A stretch of 64,000 nucleotides of DNA from Desulfobacteraceae bacterium Eth-SRB2. Lineage in GTDB: Bacteria > Desulfobacterota > Desulfobacteria > Desulfobacterales > UBA11574. The notes under the pieces were generated by a model. It was not told where the DNA came from and did not search any database. It saw nothing but the letters and a program-made list of their open reading frames with translations. Both the position numbers and the translations under genes were made by a program. The DNA lies in the NCBI GenBank assembly GCA_004193595.1, contig RPGQ01000007.1:1-64000 (forward strand), in the 5' to 3' direction. Positions 44,052 to 53,085 of the stretch are shown piece by piece (within the stretch, counting starts at the first letter, position 1; the number at the start of each line of letters is the position of its first letter).

Positions 44052-44765
44052 TTAACGGCAGTCAACGCAGGTTTCAAAATGTTCTAACGGCAGATTGGTT
44101 ATTTTACTAAAATACTCAAGTTGTTTTTTAGGGGCAAAATATTGGCCACACTTCCGACATTTTTGCATGGGATAATCATACTTCATAATTGTTCTGACAC
44201 CGTTCTCTTCTTTCATGGGAATAAACTGCACGGGACAAACATAAACACATGAGCCGCAGGCAATGCAATCAGGAGGAGACTCCATAAAGGGAGTGGCGAC
44301 TTTTCTCGTGATTCCGCGTCCGGAAAACCCGATAGCTGAAACACCCACAACTTCACGGCAGGTTCTCACGCACTGGCCACAAAGGATACATCCTTTTTGT
44401 TCAATCGGGAAACGGGTTTCCTTAACGCCCAATTCATCAGCTATTTTCCGGAGCGCCGGATGTTTATTATTGCGGGCGAGCAACAGTTCGATTACGAGTC
44501 TTCTCACATTAAGAACTCGCTCGGTATTTGTTTTCACCTCCAGTCCGTCAGCCACCTCGAAAATGCAGGATGCCACCAGACGGGCTCGTTCGCCTTGAGT
44601 AATTTCCACCATACAAAGCCGGCAGGCTCCGTATGGAGCAAGTTCTTCGTTGCTGCACAAATGAGGGATGTAAATGTTTGCATCTGTTGCAGCTTCCAGA
44701 ATGGTAGTTCCGGCAGGCGCATGGATTTTCAAGCCATCAATTGTTAATGAGACCATTTCCGCCAT
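44052..44765 (-). CDS. NuoG-like iron-sulfur subunit (N-terminal part only)
   Basis: This is a 237-residue Fe-S protein equal to the N-terminal domains of NuoG/HndD/formate dehydrogenase. A plant-type [2Fe-2S] domain (PHLCSNEELAPYGACRLCMV, and ASCIFE) is followed by a His-Cys3 segment (CILCGQCVRTCREV) and a further cluster (CIACGSCVYVCPV). The C-terminal KCRKCGQYFAPKK...CVDC adds a ribbon-like Cys4 motif. There is no molybdopterin or H-cluster domain, so it is an electron-transfer subunit. It is last in the porGDAB-nuoEF operon and likely wires the NADH module to the oxoacid oxidoreductase. Confidence 0.88.
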   Translation of the reverse strand: MAEMVSLTIDGLKIHAPAGTTILEAATDANIYIPHLCSNEELAPYGACRLCMVEITQGERARLVASCIFEVADGLEVKTNTERVLNVRRLVIELLLARNNKHPALRKIADELGVKETRFPIEQKGCILCGQCVRTCREVVGVSAIGFSGRGITRKVATPFMESPPDCIACGSCVYVCPVQFIPMKEENGVRTIMKYDYPMQKCRKCGQYFAPKKQLEYFSKITNLPLEHFETCVDCR

Positions 44766-44819
44766 GATTATTCCTTTTTAAAAGCTTATAGTTGATTGCA
44801 AATAGCCTTGAGACCTTTG

Positions 44820-46673
44820 TTAGGAAACCTTGACCGCATCAAATTTACAAGACTCAAAACAGGCCCCACATTTGATGCACTTATCCTGGTCGATGGTATG
44901 CACTTCTTTTTTCTCGCCCGTAGCCGCTTCAACCGGACAAATCTTGGCGCAGACCATACAACCGGTGCACAATTCAGGGTCAATCGTATAGGTGATCAGG
45001 GCCTTACAGACTCCTGCGGGACATCTTTTTTCCTTAATATGAGCTTCATACTCATCCCGAAAATATCGTAAGGTGGAAAGGACCGGATTGGGAGCGGTTC
45101 CCCCCAGACCACAAAGGGAACCATCAATAATAGCCTTTCCCATCCACTCGATGGTTTTTAGATCTTCTTCTTTACCGTTGCCCTCGGTAATTCTTTCCAG
45201 AATCAACCGCATCTGGTGAACGCCTTCCCGACAAGGGGTGCACTTTCCGCACGACTCTTCTTCCAGAAACTTGAGAAAGTACAGGGCCACGTCAACCATA
45301 CAGGTGCGATCATCCATAACAATCATCCCGCCGGATCCCATCATGGAGCCAACTTTGCTCAGGGCATCGAAGTCAACCTGCAAATCAAGATGACTTTCAG
45401 GAATACATCCTCCGGAAGGACCGCCAACCTGCACGGCTTTAAATTTTCTGCCCTTGGGGATTCCCCCTCCGATATCATAGACGATTTCTCGAAGCGTAAT
45501 GCCCATGGGAACTTCCACCAGGCCGGTGTTGTTGATTTTGCCGACCAGGGCAAAAATCTTGGTGCCTTTACTGTTTTCAGTGCCGATGGATCGATACCAC
45601 TCGGCGCCTTTATTAATGATGAGAGGAACATTCGCCCATGTTTCTACGTTATTGATGTTCGTGGGTTTATTATACAGGCCCCGTTCGGAGGGAAACACAT
45701 ATTTGGCACGGGGTTCGCCACTGCGACCTTCGATGGAGGCTATCAGCGCGGTTTCTTCCCCGCAAACAAACGCACCGCCGCCCCGAACAATTAAAACATC
45801 GAAATCAAAGCCGGAACCCAGTATATCTTTTCCCAGTATCCCGAGTTCACGAGCTTTTTCCACGGCAATGGTTATGTTTTTCACCGCCAGGGGGTATTCA
45901 TTTCGAACATAGATGTAGCCCGTATCTGATCCGATGGCATAGGCTCCGATGAGCATTCCTTCTAAAATTGAATACGGATTTCCTTCTAAAAGACTTCGAT
46001 CCATATAAGCGCCGGGATCCCCTTCATCCGCGTTACAAATGATATATTTGGGAAGACCCGGGGCCTTTCGAGTGGCTTCCCACTTGAGGCCCATACTAAA
46101 ACCGCCGCCCCCGCGGCCCCGCAACCCGGCGGTTTTAATTTCTTCAATGATCGCTTCCGGCTCCATGCCGTTTAAAACCTTTATTAAGGCGTTGTAGCCG
46201 CCAATGGCGAGATAGTCTTCCAGGCTGTTCGGGTCAATATTGCCGTTCATTCCGAAGACCAGTCGCATTTGTCTCTTGTAAAAAGGAATTTCATCTTCGT
46301 GAAGAATCTTTTCCTGGGTAACCGGATCGACATAGAGAAGTCGATCGATAATTTGTCCATTCAGTACGGTCTCTTTGATAATTTCCTCGGCATCATCCAA
46401 CCCAACCCGCTGGTAGAAAATGTTCTGAGGATTAATGACTACCAGGGGACCTCGTTCGCAAAATCCATGGCAGCCACTTGCTCTAACTTCTACTTTTCCT
46501 TTAAGGTTCTGCTTCTCGATTTCAGATCTAAAATTATCAACAAGCTTCTGACTGCCGTAAGTCAAGCAGCCGGTTCCTGCACAGATGGTAATACAGGGTT
46601 TTTCGGGATCGCGGCTGTTTTTAATTTCTTCCTGCAAGCTTTTCAGCTCTTGGGCTGTTTTAACTTTCTTCAT
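44820..46673 (-). CDS. NuoF/HndC-like NADH-binding flavoprotein
   Basis: This is a 617-residue fusion. An N-terminal thioredoxin-like [2Fe-2S] domain (CITICAGTGCL, ASGCHGFCERGP) precedes the FMN/NADH domain (LRGRGGGGFSMGLKWEATRK, NADEGDPGAYMDRSLLEGNP), an SLBB domain, the 4Fe-4S motif ESCGKCTPCREG and two C-terminal ferredoxin clusters (CTGCMVCAKICP, CIKCGACFESC). This is the form found in bifurcating or NAD-dependent hydrogenases and NADH-linked enzymes of anaerobes. The second codon, ATG at 46673, is preferred to TTG at 46676. It overlaps the NuoE-like gene by 14 bp. Confidence 0.92.
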   Translation of the reverse strand: MKKVKTAQELKSLQEEIKNSRDPEKPCITICAGTGCLTYGSQKLVDNFRSEIEKQNLKGKVEVRASGCHGFCERGPLVVINPQNIFYQRVGLDDAEEIIKETVLNGQIIDRLLYVDPVTQEKILHEDEIPFYKRQMRLVFGMNGNIDPNSLEDYLAIGGYNALIKVLNGMEPEAIIEEIKTAGLRGRGGGGFSMGLKWEATRKAPGLPKYIICNADEGDPGAYMDRSLLEGNPYSILEGMLIGAYAIGSDTGYIYVRNEYPLAVKNITIAVEKARELGILGKDILGSGFDFDVLIVRGGGAFVCGEETALIASIEGRSGEPRAKYVFPSERGLYNKPTNINNVETWANVPLIINKGAEWYRSIGTENSKGTKIFALVGKINNTGLVEVPMGITLREIVYDIGGGIPKGRKFKAVQVGGPSGGCIPESHLDLQVDFDALSKVGSMMGSGGMIVMDDRTCMVDVALYFLKFLEEESCGKCTPCREGVHQMRLILERITEGNGKEEDLKTIEWMGKAIIDGSLCGLGGTAPNPVLSTLRYFRDEYEAHIKEKRCPAGVCKALITYTIDPELCTGCMVCAKICPVEAATGEKKEVHTIDQDKCIKCGACFESCKFDAVKVS

Positions 46674-47136
46674 CAATCTTTACCTTTTTGCCTAGTTTTT
46701 TCAGGATTCTATTGGTCTTAGAAATGCTTAGATTACCATGATATTCCCCATCGACCACCAGGATAGGGCCTAAGGCGCAGGCCCCTAAACAATTGACTGT
46801 CTCAAAGGTAAATTCCAGATCCGGAGTGGTTTCACCCGCCTGTATCTGCAGTATACGTTCGATATTATCCTTCATCAGCGGCACCCCCCGTACATGGCAG
46901 GCCGTACCCGTACATAATTTCATTTCATGTCGGCCCCGGGGTTTGAGACTGAAGGCCTTGTAAAAGGTGCCCAGCTCGTAAAGCTGGCTTATGGGAACTT
47001 CAAGGAAGGCACTGACAAGGTTGAGTGCTTCCCGGTTAAGATAATTATATTCTTTTTGCACATCCTGGAGGATGGGCACCAGGAACCCTTTATCGTTGTG
47101 GTATTTGTCAATGATTTTTTTTACCCTTGTTTTCAT
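46660..47136 (-). CDS. NuoE-like [2Fe-2S] subunit
   Basis: This is a 158-residue thioredoxin-fold [2Fe-2S] protein. The N-terminal helical part (MKTRVKKIIDKYHNDKGFLV, LREALNLVSAFLEVP-type) is followed by the cluster cysteines in LCTGTACHVRG and NCLGACALGP, spaced as in NuoE/HndA. It partners the NuoF-like flavoprotein for NADH oxidation or reduction. GAAGGA lies upstream of the ATG. It begins 10 bp after the porB-like stop, tying the NADH module to the oxoacid oxidoreductase. Confidence 0.93.
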   Translation of the reverse strand: MKTRVKKIIDKYHNDKGFLVPILQDVQKEYNYLNREALNLVSAFLEVPISQLYELGTFYKAFSLKPRGRHEMKLCTGTACHVRGVPLMKDNIERILQIQAGETTPDLEFTFETVNCLGACALGPILVVDGEYHGNLSISKTNRILKKLGKKVKIDEES

Positions 47137-47146
47137 TGGTGTTCCT

Positions 47147-48070
47147 TCAAAGAGCAGTTTTCGCTTTCAGTTGATTATACTCGCGGGTGACCCTTTCCTG
47201 AATTTGGTCGACCAGCTCCGGAGTCAGATGACGGAATCTTCCCTGTGGTTTCAAATAGTCCAAAACCGGTTTAAGTTCGGGAACATCCACGGTTATGCGG
47301 TATTTCCCGTTCTCCACTTCATATAGGGGAAACACCCCGGTTTCAACGGCCTGTCTGCCGATCCAGATGGCCTTATTCGGGGGAATCCGCCACCCGGTAG
47401 GACAGACAGAGAGGACATGAACATAGGCCGGGCCGTGAATACGGGCCGCTTTTTTCACTTTTTCAATGAGGTCAAAAGGGTAACTGGAACAGGCGGTGGC
47501 CACATAGGGGATGTTGTGGGCAACAGCAATTTCACCCATGTTTTTTTTCCAGGTGACTTGACCGGGTTTTAGTTTTCCGGCCGGTGAGGTCGTGGTGGCG
47601 GCCCCAAAAGGAGTGGACGAGGATCGCTGTATACCCGTGTTCATATATGCTTCATTATCATAACAGACATAAAGAAAGTTGTGTCCTCTTTCAAAGGCGC
47701 CGGATAACGACTGAAGTCCAATATCAGTGGTCGCCCCGTCACCGCCCATACCGAGAAATACCGTTCCTTTATCAGGAAGTTTGCCTTTCCGGATCAGAGC
47801 CTTGGTTCCCCCCTCAACGCCGCTGGCCACGGCAGAGGTATTCTCAAAGGCCACATGAATCCAGGGCACTCGCCAGTTGGTGAAAGGCAGGGGGGAAGAA
47901 ACTATTTCCATACAACCCGTTGCGCTGGAAACAATTACATTTTGTCCAAGCGCTTTGGCCACCAGCCTTACGGCTAATGCTTCGGCACACCCCTGACAGG
48001 CCCGATGCCCCGGAGAAAAGTATTCTTTTTTGGTTATCAGGCGACTTGCGTAAACATTAAATCTTTCCAT
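47147..48070 (-). CDS. porB: Pyruvate:ferredoxin-type oxidoreductase beta subunit
   Basis: It is the TPP- and Fe-S-binding subunit of the four-subunit oxidoreductase that interconverts pyruvate (or a close 2-oxoacid), CoA, acetyl-CoA and CO2. Motifs: GHRACQGCAEALAVRL (cluster Cys), the TPP motif GDGATTDIGLQSLSGA with the downstream NEAYMNTGIQRSSSTP, and a third cluster-type Cys region (ATACSSYPF). Length 307 aa is typical of PorB. Start and the porA stop share a base (TAATG). Pyruvate is inferred from the PorGDAB gene order. Confidence 0.92.
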   Translation of the reverse strand: MERFNVYASRLITKKEYFSPGHRACQGCAEALAVRLVAKALGQNVIVSSATGCMEIVSSPLPFTNWRVPWIHVAFENTSAVASGVEGGTKALIRKGKLPDKGTVFLGMGGDGATTDIGLQSLSGAFERGHNFLYVCYDNEAYMNTGIQRSSSTPFGAATTTSPAGKLKPGQVTWKKNMGEIAVAHNIPYVATACSSYPFDLIEKVKKAARIHGPAYVHVLSVCPTGWRIPPNKAIWIGRQAVETGVFPLYEVENGKYRITVDVPELKPVLDYLKPQGRFRHLTPELVDQIQERVTREYNQLKAKTAL

Positions 48071-49248
48071 TATTCTCTGACTCCGTAAATGATGTAATCT
48101 TCCTGTCTTACCTTGCCTTTGACCATTTGTTCGGTTTTTTCAAACATGGCCATATAGTCCTCTACGGTTACATCTCTTCCCGCTAGTCCACAAAGGAAAT
48201 TGGTAATGATCGGCATGTTTTCTTCCAGGTAAAGGAAGGAACGAATCTCGCTTGCCACCGGGCCGCCGACCCCGCCGTAGGTAATCGCCCGATCGATGAC
48301 AATCATTTGTTTAACCCCCCGGACAGCCTCCCGAAATTCTTCGAAGGGAAAGGGACGCCAAAGCCTTAACTTAACCTGACCCACGGGTTTGCCCCGGGCC
48401 CGAAGCTGGTCTACGGCAAGGGAGACGGTTTCTCCAACACTTCCCATGCTCAGAAAAACGGTCTCAGCTCCCTCAACGTGATAGGTTTCAACAGGTTTAT
48501 AGTATCGGCCCACCAGATCACCCATATCTTTCCAGGCTTCCAGAATTACAGCCTTGGAATTTATCAGCGCCTGGTCTTGAGCCATTTTTGCCTCAGTAAA
48601 AATCCCCGGCAGGCCAAATGCTCCCATGGTCACGGGATTATCGGGATGAAGCCGATTAACCGGCTCAAAATCCGGGAGGTACTGTTTAACCGTTTCTTGA
48701 TCCCAGAATTCTATGGGTTCTATGACATGGGTAAGAACAAAACCATCCATATTCATCATAATGGGTAATGACACCGCAGGGTTTTCCGCTACCCGAAAGG
48801 AAAACATAACATGGTCAAAGGCCTCCTGACCGTTTTCAGTAAAGAACTGAATCCAGCCGCAGTCCCGAACTGACATAACATCCGTATGATCATTCCAGAT
48901 GCTTAACGGGCCGGACAAGGAACGATTTGCAAGAATCATAACAATGGGAAGCCTCATGGCAGGGGCTATAAAAACAATTTCGTTCATTAATGCCAGTCCC
49001 TGGGAACTGGTACAGGTAAAGGTTCTTGCCCCAACCGCAGATGACCCGCAACAGACGCTCATGGCAGAATGTTCAGACTCCACCGGAATGAATTCGGCAT
49101 CCAGCTCTCCATCGGCCACCAGTTCTGATAAATGTTCCACGATATGTGTCTGAGGGGTAATGGGATAGGCGGCAACAACGTCCACGTTTGCCATTTTAAC
49201 CGCCTCGGCCGCTGCTAATGAAACTTCTATTCCGACTCTTTCGCCCAT
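48070..49248 (-). CDS. porA: Pyruvate:ferredoxin-type oxidoreductase alpha subunit
   Basis: This 392-residue subunit contributes substrate and TPP binding. Conserved PorA stretches: AAYPITPQTHIVEHLSELVA, FIPVESEHSAMSVCCGSSAV, TFTCTSSQGLALMNEIVFIA and NRSLSGPLSIWNDHTDVMSV; the C-terminal half includes VETVSLAVDQ- and VIDRAITYGGVGGP-like motifs. Overlapping TAATG junctions with porD before and porB after indicate a strict operon. The protein could act on 2-oxobutyrate or other acids as well. Confidence 0.92.
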   Translation of the reverse strand: MGERVGIEVSLAAAEAVKMANVDVVAAYPITPQTHIVEHLSELVADGELDAEFIPVESEHSAMSVCCGSSAVGARTFTCTSSQGLALMNEIVFIAPAMRLPIVMILANRSLSGPLSIWNDHTDVMSVRDCGWIQFFTENGQEAFDHVMFSFRVAENPAVSLPIMMNMDGFVLTHVIEPIEFWDQETVKQYLPDFEPVNRLHPDNPVTMGAFGLPGIFTEAKMAQDQALINSKAVILEAWKDMGDLVGRYYKPVETYHVEGAETVFLSMGSVGETVSLAVDQLRARGKPVGQVKLRLWRPFPFEEFREAVRGVKQMIVIDRAITYGGVGGPVASEIRSFLYLEENMPIITNFLCGLAGRDVTVEDYMAMFEKTEQMVKGKVRQEDYIIYGVRE

Positions 49249-49541
49249 TATTCTTCCTCCTCAACCATGGTTATACACCCGGTAATGCATTCCTGGGCAC
49301 AGATTCCGCATCCTTTACAATAATAGAGGTCTGCTTCAAAATATCCGTCCTCGGTTTTTTTGATAGCCATATCCGGACAAAAGATATAGCAAACACCGCA
49401 TTTAATGCATTTTTCTGTATCCCAAACCGGCCGAACCGATCGCCAGTCACCGGTTCTGTATTGACTGGCATTGCCGGGTTCACTTACCACGCATCCGACC
49501 TCCAGGTCTTTCCAGCTAAGCTCTAGTTCTGATTTAGCCAA
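49248..49541 (-). CDS. porD: Pyruvate:ferredoxin-type oxidoreductase delta (ferredoxin) subunit
   Basis: This is a 97-residue two-cluster ferredoxin subunit: CIKCGVCYIFCPDMAI and CKGCGICAQECITGCI bind two [4Fe-4S] clusters that pass electrons out of the complex. The upstream GDWRSVRPVWD stretch is typical of PorD. The start is TTG at 49541, supported by AAGGAGA at 6-8 nt; the TTG start and overlapping stop with porA suggest a tuned low level. Confidence 0.9.
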   Translation of the reverse strand: MAKSELELSWKDLEVGCVVSEPGNASQYRTGDWRSVRPVWDTEKCIKCGVCYIFCPDMAIKKTEDGYFEADLYYCKGCGICAQECITGCITMVEEEE

Positions 49542-49556
49542 TGAAAGTCTCCTTAT

Positions 49557-50105
49557 TTATTTTGTTATTTGGGTTTCTTCGTATGCTCTTGTAAATACTT
49601 TGATATTTTTTTCCGCAATTCGCCCGAACCTTTTCTTAAGGGGTCCGATAAGAGAATCAAAGGGGACAATATTACGTGCCTTAAGAATAGAACCGAGCAT
49701 AGCGGTATTGGTTATGGGAAGTCCTATTTCTTCCCTGGCTATTTTGGTGGCATTTACAGTAGCTATGGTATGTTTAATTCCAAGTTCTTTTCTCAGTTCC
49801 TCTCCCGAGTATTTGGAATTGGCACACAGAATTCCATCCTCCTTGAGTCCGGATGTCACATCAACAAGGCGGAGGATTCCCGGATCCAGAACCACTACCA
49901 CGTCCGGCGTGTAAATAGCAGATCGAATACGAATTTTTTTATCATCTATTCGGCAAAATGCGATTACCGGCGCACCTCGCCTTTCCGGGCCAAAAGTGGG
50001 AAAGGCCTGGGCATACTTTCCTTCATTAATGGCAGCCAGGGCCAAAAGTTCGGCTGATGTAACTCCCCCCTGACCGCCCCGACCGTGTAAGCGAACTTCG
50101 ATCAT
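49557..50105 (-). CDS. porG: Pyruvate:ferredoxin-type oxidoreductase gamma subunit
   Basis: This is a 182-residue PorG/KorC-like domain: RLHGRGGQGGVTSAELLALA at the N terminus, FGPERRGAPVIAFCRID and VVVLDPGILRLVD follow the family pattern. It is the first gene of porG-porD-porA-porB-nuoE-nuoF-nuoG', with TAGGAG before ATG. A possible promoter lies at 50145..50173. The operon ends at the terminator 43974..44002. Confidence 0.92.
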   Translation of the reverse strand: MIEVRLHGRGGQGGVTSAELLALAAINEGKYAQAFPTFGPERRGAPVIAFCRIDDKKIRIRSAIYTPDVVVVLDPGILRLVDVTSGLKEDGILCANSKYSGEELRKELGIKHTIATVNATKIAREEIGLPITNTAMLGSILKARNIVPFDSLIGPLKKRFGRIAEKNIKVFTRAYEETQITK

Positions 50106-50144
50106 AGTTTACTCCTAAGCATAAACAATTTAAGGTTTTGCCAA

Positions 50145-50173
50145 CATCTATTTATTTCTATATGAGATGTCAA
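50145..50173 (-). promoter_or_regulatory. Possible promoter of the por-nuo operon
   Basis: Minus strand TTGACA, 17 bp, TAGATG. The -35 is perfect, the -10 poor. It lies 40 bp upstream of porG. The remaining 50174-50569 is AT-rich and shows no gene. Confidence 0.4.
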
Positions 50174-50569
50174 GGTATTTATCAACAGATATTTATTCCC
50201 GGAGGACGAGTTTATTTCTTATCTAAAAAAAGTATTAACTTTCATTTCGCTTGTTGATCTATGGTGTTTGATAATTTAATAATCGATAAAAACATACGAA
50301 AATAGCTAAGTTTAAAAGAAATTTGGGTGATATATAACATAATGAACTATAACTTGGTGTAATCGCCGCAATTAAAACCAATTTTTTTCATATTATAGAG
50401 TCCCTGTTAGAAAAAGGAGCGCTATGTATCTATCCGAAAATATAATAATTTTATTAAAACAAAAGGCATCAGATTTGGTCAGATCCTAGATTCTTAGTTT
50501 GAAAAATGATTGCGTATCAATAAAAAAAGTGTTTTTATATGCGTTTTTTATATATGTAAGTTAGAATTT

Positions 50570-50742
50570 GACGGTCTCGTAAAAAGTCAGATTTTGATGG
50601 CAAAGTGAAAAGCTCCTAATTCCCCCGCCAAACATAGGCGGGATAAAAAAGCGCGCAAATTCCGAGGAATGAGAAATATTTATAGTACGTTGCAGTGACG
50701 AGGAATGGACCGCAACGCAGAGATTGTGCGAAAAGACCATGA
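50570..50742. mobile_element. Decayed MITE (family GACGG, copy D) at a gene start
   Basis: The left end GACGGTCTCGTAAAAAGT is intact and the CCCGCCAAACATAGGCGGG core is kept, while the right end is eroded (GCGAAAAGACCATGAC against ACGAGACCGTC). The eroded end contains the ATG of the cNMP/PilZ gene, so this element now serves as its 5' region. Confidence 0.7.
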
Positions 50743-51518
50743 CAAAAACCAAAGGGAAATTTCCGCCGGTGGTTACACTTAATTATTCCAAGGGTGACTT
50801 GATCATCAAAGAGGGCGACTACGGAATCTCAATATATGAGATTATAAGCGGTAAAGTCGGAATCTTTGTCCAATCCGGCGGCACGGAAACCAGCGTTGCT
50901 GTCCTTGGCCCCGGCATGATTGTCGGTGAAATGGCCTTTATTGCCGGTAACACCAGCACACGTTCCGCATCGGCCAGGGCCCTTGAAGACTGTTGTCTGG
51001 AAGTGTGGCATCCTGCTATGCTTTTAAATGCTTATCAAAAGATGCCTGAGGTTCTGAGGCTCATCGCGGGCCAAGCGTTAAAGCTTATTGTGCGGATGAA
51101 CAAAATGGTTGTTGAGTTAAGCTTAAAACAAGGACAGCCAATGAACAGACAAACTCAGGAGCTGTCTGATCAGTGGACGGAGGAGCGCAAGTTTTTCCGG
51201 AAAATGGTCAGTCTGGAATGCATTTTTCGACCGGTAAACAGCCCCAAGAATCTTAAGTTTCTGGGCCGAATCAGGGATATCAGCAAGGAAGGCTTGCAGA
51301 TGACGGTTAAGACGTCTGGCTTACTTAATTACACCCTGACCTCCGGTGATGAACTTTTCATAAGCACATATTTTACATTAGATCAAAAAGTGAATATGAC
51401 CGCTAAAATTGCTTGGCTCCAAAAAGGGAAAACAGGGGGCACTATTTCCTTTGGAATGGTCTTTACCCATATGGACCCGGATGATCGAAAAAGGTTGGGT
51501 TTCTTTTTAATGCCGTAA
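50739..51518 (+). CDS. Cyclic-nucleotide-binding domain plus PilZ-like protein
   Basis: This is a 259-residue protein. The N-terminal cNMP-binding domain (about 10-125) has LIIKEGDYGISIYEIISGKV and GPGMIVGEMAFIAGNTSTRS, the latter covering the G-E...R-S phosphate cassette. The C-terminal region (about 160-259) resembles a PilZ domain (RIRDISKEGLQM, GMVFTHMDPDDRKRL), which binds cyclic di-GMP in other proteins; the RxxxR motif is not clear. There is no DNA-binding domain, so it is probably an effector joining two second messengers. ATG 50739 is used; it sits in the end of a MITE. A second cNMP protein follows 13 bp later. Confidence 0.82.
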   Translation: MTKTKGKFPPVVTLNYSKGDLIIKEGDYGISIYEIISGKVGIFVQSGGTETSVAVLGPGMIVGEMAFIAGNTSTRSASARALEDCCLEVWHPAMLLNAYQKMPEVLRLIAGQALKLIVRMNKMVVELSLKQGQPMNRQTQELSDQWTEERKFFRKMVSLECIFRPVNSPKNLKFLGRIRDISKEGLQMTVKTSGLLNYTLTSGDELFISTYFTLDQKVNMTAKIAWLQKGKTGGTISFGMVFTHMDPDDRKRLGFFLMP

Positions 51519-51531
51519 CGGGGATTCATAC

Positions 51532-51933
51532 ATGACTGTCAATTCACAGGTGCTCGGGTATATCGTGAGCGAGGAAAGTTACTCGGACAAGGCTGTTATC
51601 GTTAAAGAAGGCAGCGTTGGTGACTGGGTTTACGTTATTTTAGAAGGCCGGGTCAAAATAAAAAAGCGGATTTCCGGAGGTTTGCTGACCATTGATACAT
51701 TGTCCGAAGGAAATTTTGTCGGAGAAATGGCAATGTTAAAACAGAGTAATAGTACACGAAGTGCTTGGGCGGTGGCAGATGGACCGGTTATATTAGGGGT
51801 ACTTGATTCCGTACGTTTGCTACAGGAATGGGAATCCCAACCGGCGAAAATAAAAAAGCTCATATCGAATCTCATACAAAACATCGAGAAATCAACCCAA
51901 AAGGCGGCAGATATGATTGAAGCGTCAAAATAG
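51532..51933 (+). CDS. Stand-alone cyclic-nucleotide-binding protein
   Basis: This is a 133-residue single cNMP-binding domain: AVIVKEGSVGDWVYVILEGR then GNFVGEMAMLKQSNSTRSAW (phosphate-binding cassette G-E-M-A...T-R-S). The C-terminal helix is amphipathic. No output domain is attached. It follows the cNMP/PilZ gene by 13 bp in the same operon, and the two may work as a pair. It is convergent with the menC-like gene, 25 bp away. Confidence 0.85.
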   Translation: MTVNSQVLGYIVSEESYSDKAVIVKEGSVGDWVYVILEGRVKIKKRISGGLLTIDTLSEGNFVGEMAMLKQSNSTRSAWAVADGPVILGVLDSVRLLQEWESQPAKIKKLISNLIQNIEKSTQKAADMIEASK

Positions 51934-51958
51934 TTCGCAAAAAATTTCACCCGTCATA

Positions 51959-53077
51959 TCAAACAATTCTTTCATAGAAGACCTTAAACCGGTCCAGTTT
52001 TTTGGGAACAACCTCAACACCAATTCCGGTTCCTTGGGGTATATTTATGAAGCCGTCCGGTTCCAGAATCACAGGCTTGTCAACAATATCTTCAGTAAAA
52101 TATCGTGAAGTTTCCGAAGTGTCACCGGGGAGAACAAAGCCCGGAAGTGTCTGAAGGTGAAGGTTAAAGGCTCTTCCGATTCCGGTTTCAAGCATACCTC
52201 CCGACCATACGTTGATGCTGTTGTTTAAACAAAACTCCTGAATCTTTTTGGATTTTATCATCCCGCCCACTCGTCCCTGTTTTATGTTTATTATTTTACA
52301 GCTCCCAAGGGCTACGGCGGTCTTTGCGTCATTAAGATTCTTTATGGATTCATCAAGGCAGATCGGAGTGTTGATTTGCTGCTGAAGCAATGAATGATGA
52401 TATATGTCATCGTAACACAACGGCTGCTCGATCATCATGAGATGAAATTCATCGAGCCGTTTAAGAATATGTGAATCATGGTGAGAGTAATCGCCATTTG
52501 CGTCGGCCATTAGTTGAATATCCGGAAATGTCTTGCGAACCGTTTTCAGGATTTTGGTGTCCTTTCCCTTTTTTATTTTGATTTTGATTCTGTGATACTT
52601 TTTGTCACATGCATTCTGGATCGATTCAAGGAGATCATCCATGTTTTCCATGATCCCGATACTGATTCCTGACATTATTTTTTTGGATTCACCTCCGATA
52701 AGTTCAAACAGAGGAATGTCATATTTTCTGGCCATAAGATCCAAAAGTGCATTTTCTACAGCGGCCTTGGCCATATGGTGCCCTCTAATTCTTTCAAATT
52801 TCAACAAAACGTCGTGTATGGAAAAATTTTTCAGGGTCATTAAAATAGCGGCCAGGAATTTTTTGATGATATGGATAGATGTTGAATTGGTTTCATAGCA
52901 GTAGTAAGGATCCGGAGAAGTTATGCATTCTCCCCATCCGGAAAAATCATGGGAAGTGATTTTCAAAAGCAATGCTTGTCTGTGGGTCTGGACGGAAAAG
53001 CTTGTTTCAAAAGGCTTGACAAGGGGAAGTTTCACCATAAACAGTTCCACCGAATCGATCTTCCGGATTCTTTTCAT
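51959..53077 (-). CDS. MenC/N-succinylamino-acid-racemase-like enolase superfamily enzyme
   Basis: This is a 372-residue enolase-superfamily member. The catalytic Lys motif is KIKIKKGK (K-x-K); metal ligands are in LMADANGDY, MMIEQPLCYDD and ICLDESI; the second Lys and C-terminal loop are in INIKQGRVGG and WSGGMLETGIGRAFNLHLQT. These fit the MenC2/NSAR branch, which covers o-succinylbenzoate synthase (menaquinone pathway) and racemases of N-succinyl amino acids. No other men gene is adjacent; the upstream neighbour is a COG3375-like acyltransferase, which favours the racemase role. Start: AGGAG...AAGGA. Confidence 0.85.
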   Translation of the reverse strand: MKRIRKIDSVELFMVKLPLVKPFETSFSVQTHRQALLLKITSHDFSGWGECITSPDPYYCYETNSTSIHIIKKFLAAILMTLKNFSIHDVLLKFERIRGHHMAKAAVENALLDLMARKYDIPLFELIGGESKKIMSGISIGIMENMDDLLESIQNACDKKYHRIKIKIKKGKDTKILKTVRKTFPDIQLMADANGDYSHHDSHILKRLDEFHLMMIEQPLCYDDIYHHSLLQQQINTPICLDESIKNLNDAKTAVALGSCKIINIKQGRVGGMIKSKKIQEFCLNNSINVWSGGMLETGIGRAFNLHLQTLPGFVLPGDTSETSRYFTEDIVDKPVILEPDGFINIPQGTGIGVEVVPKKLDRFKVFYERIV

Positions 53078-53085
53078 TGATCCTT

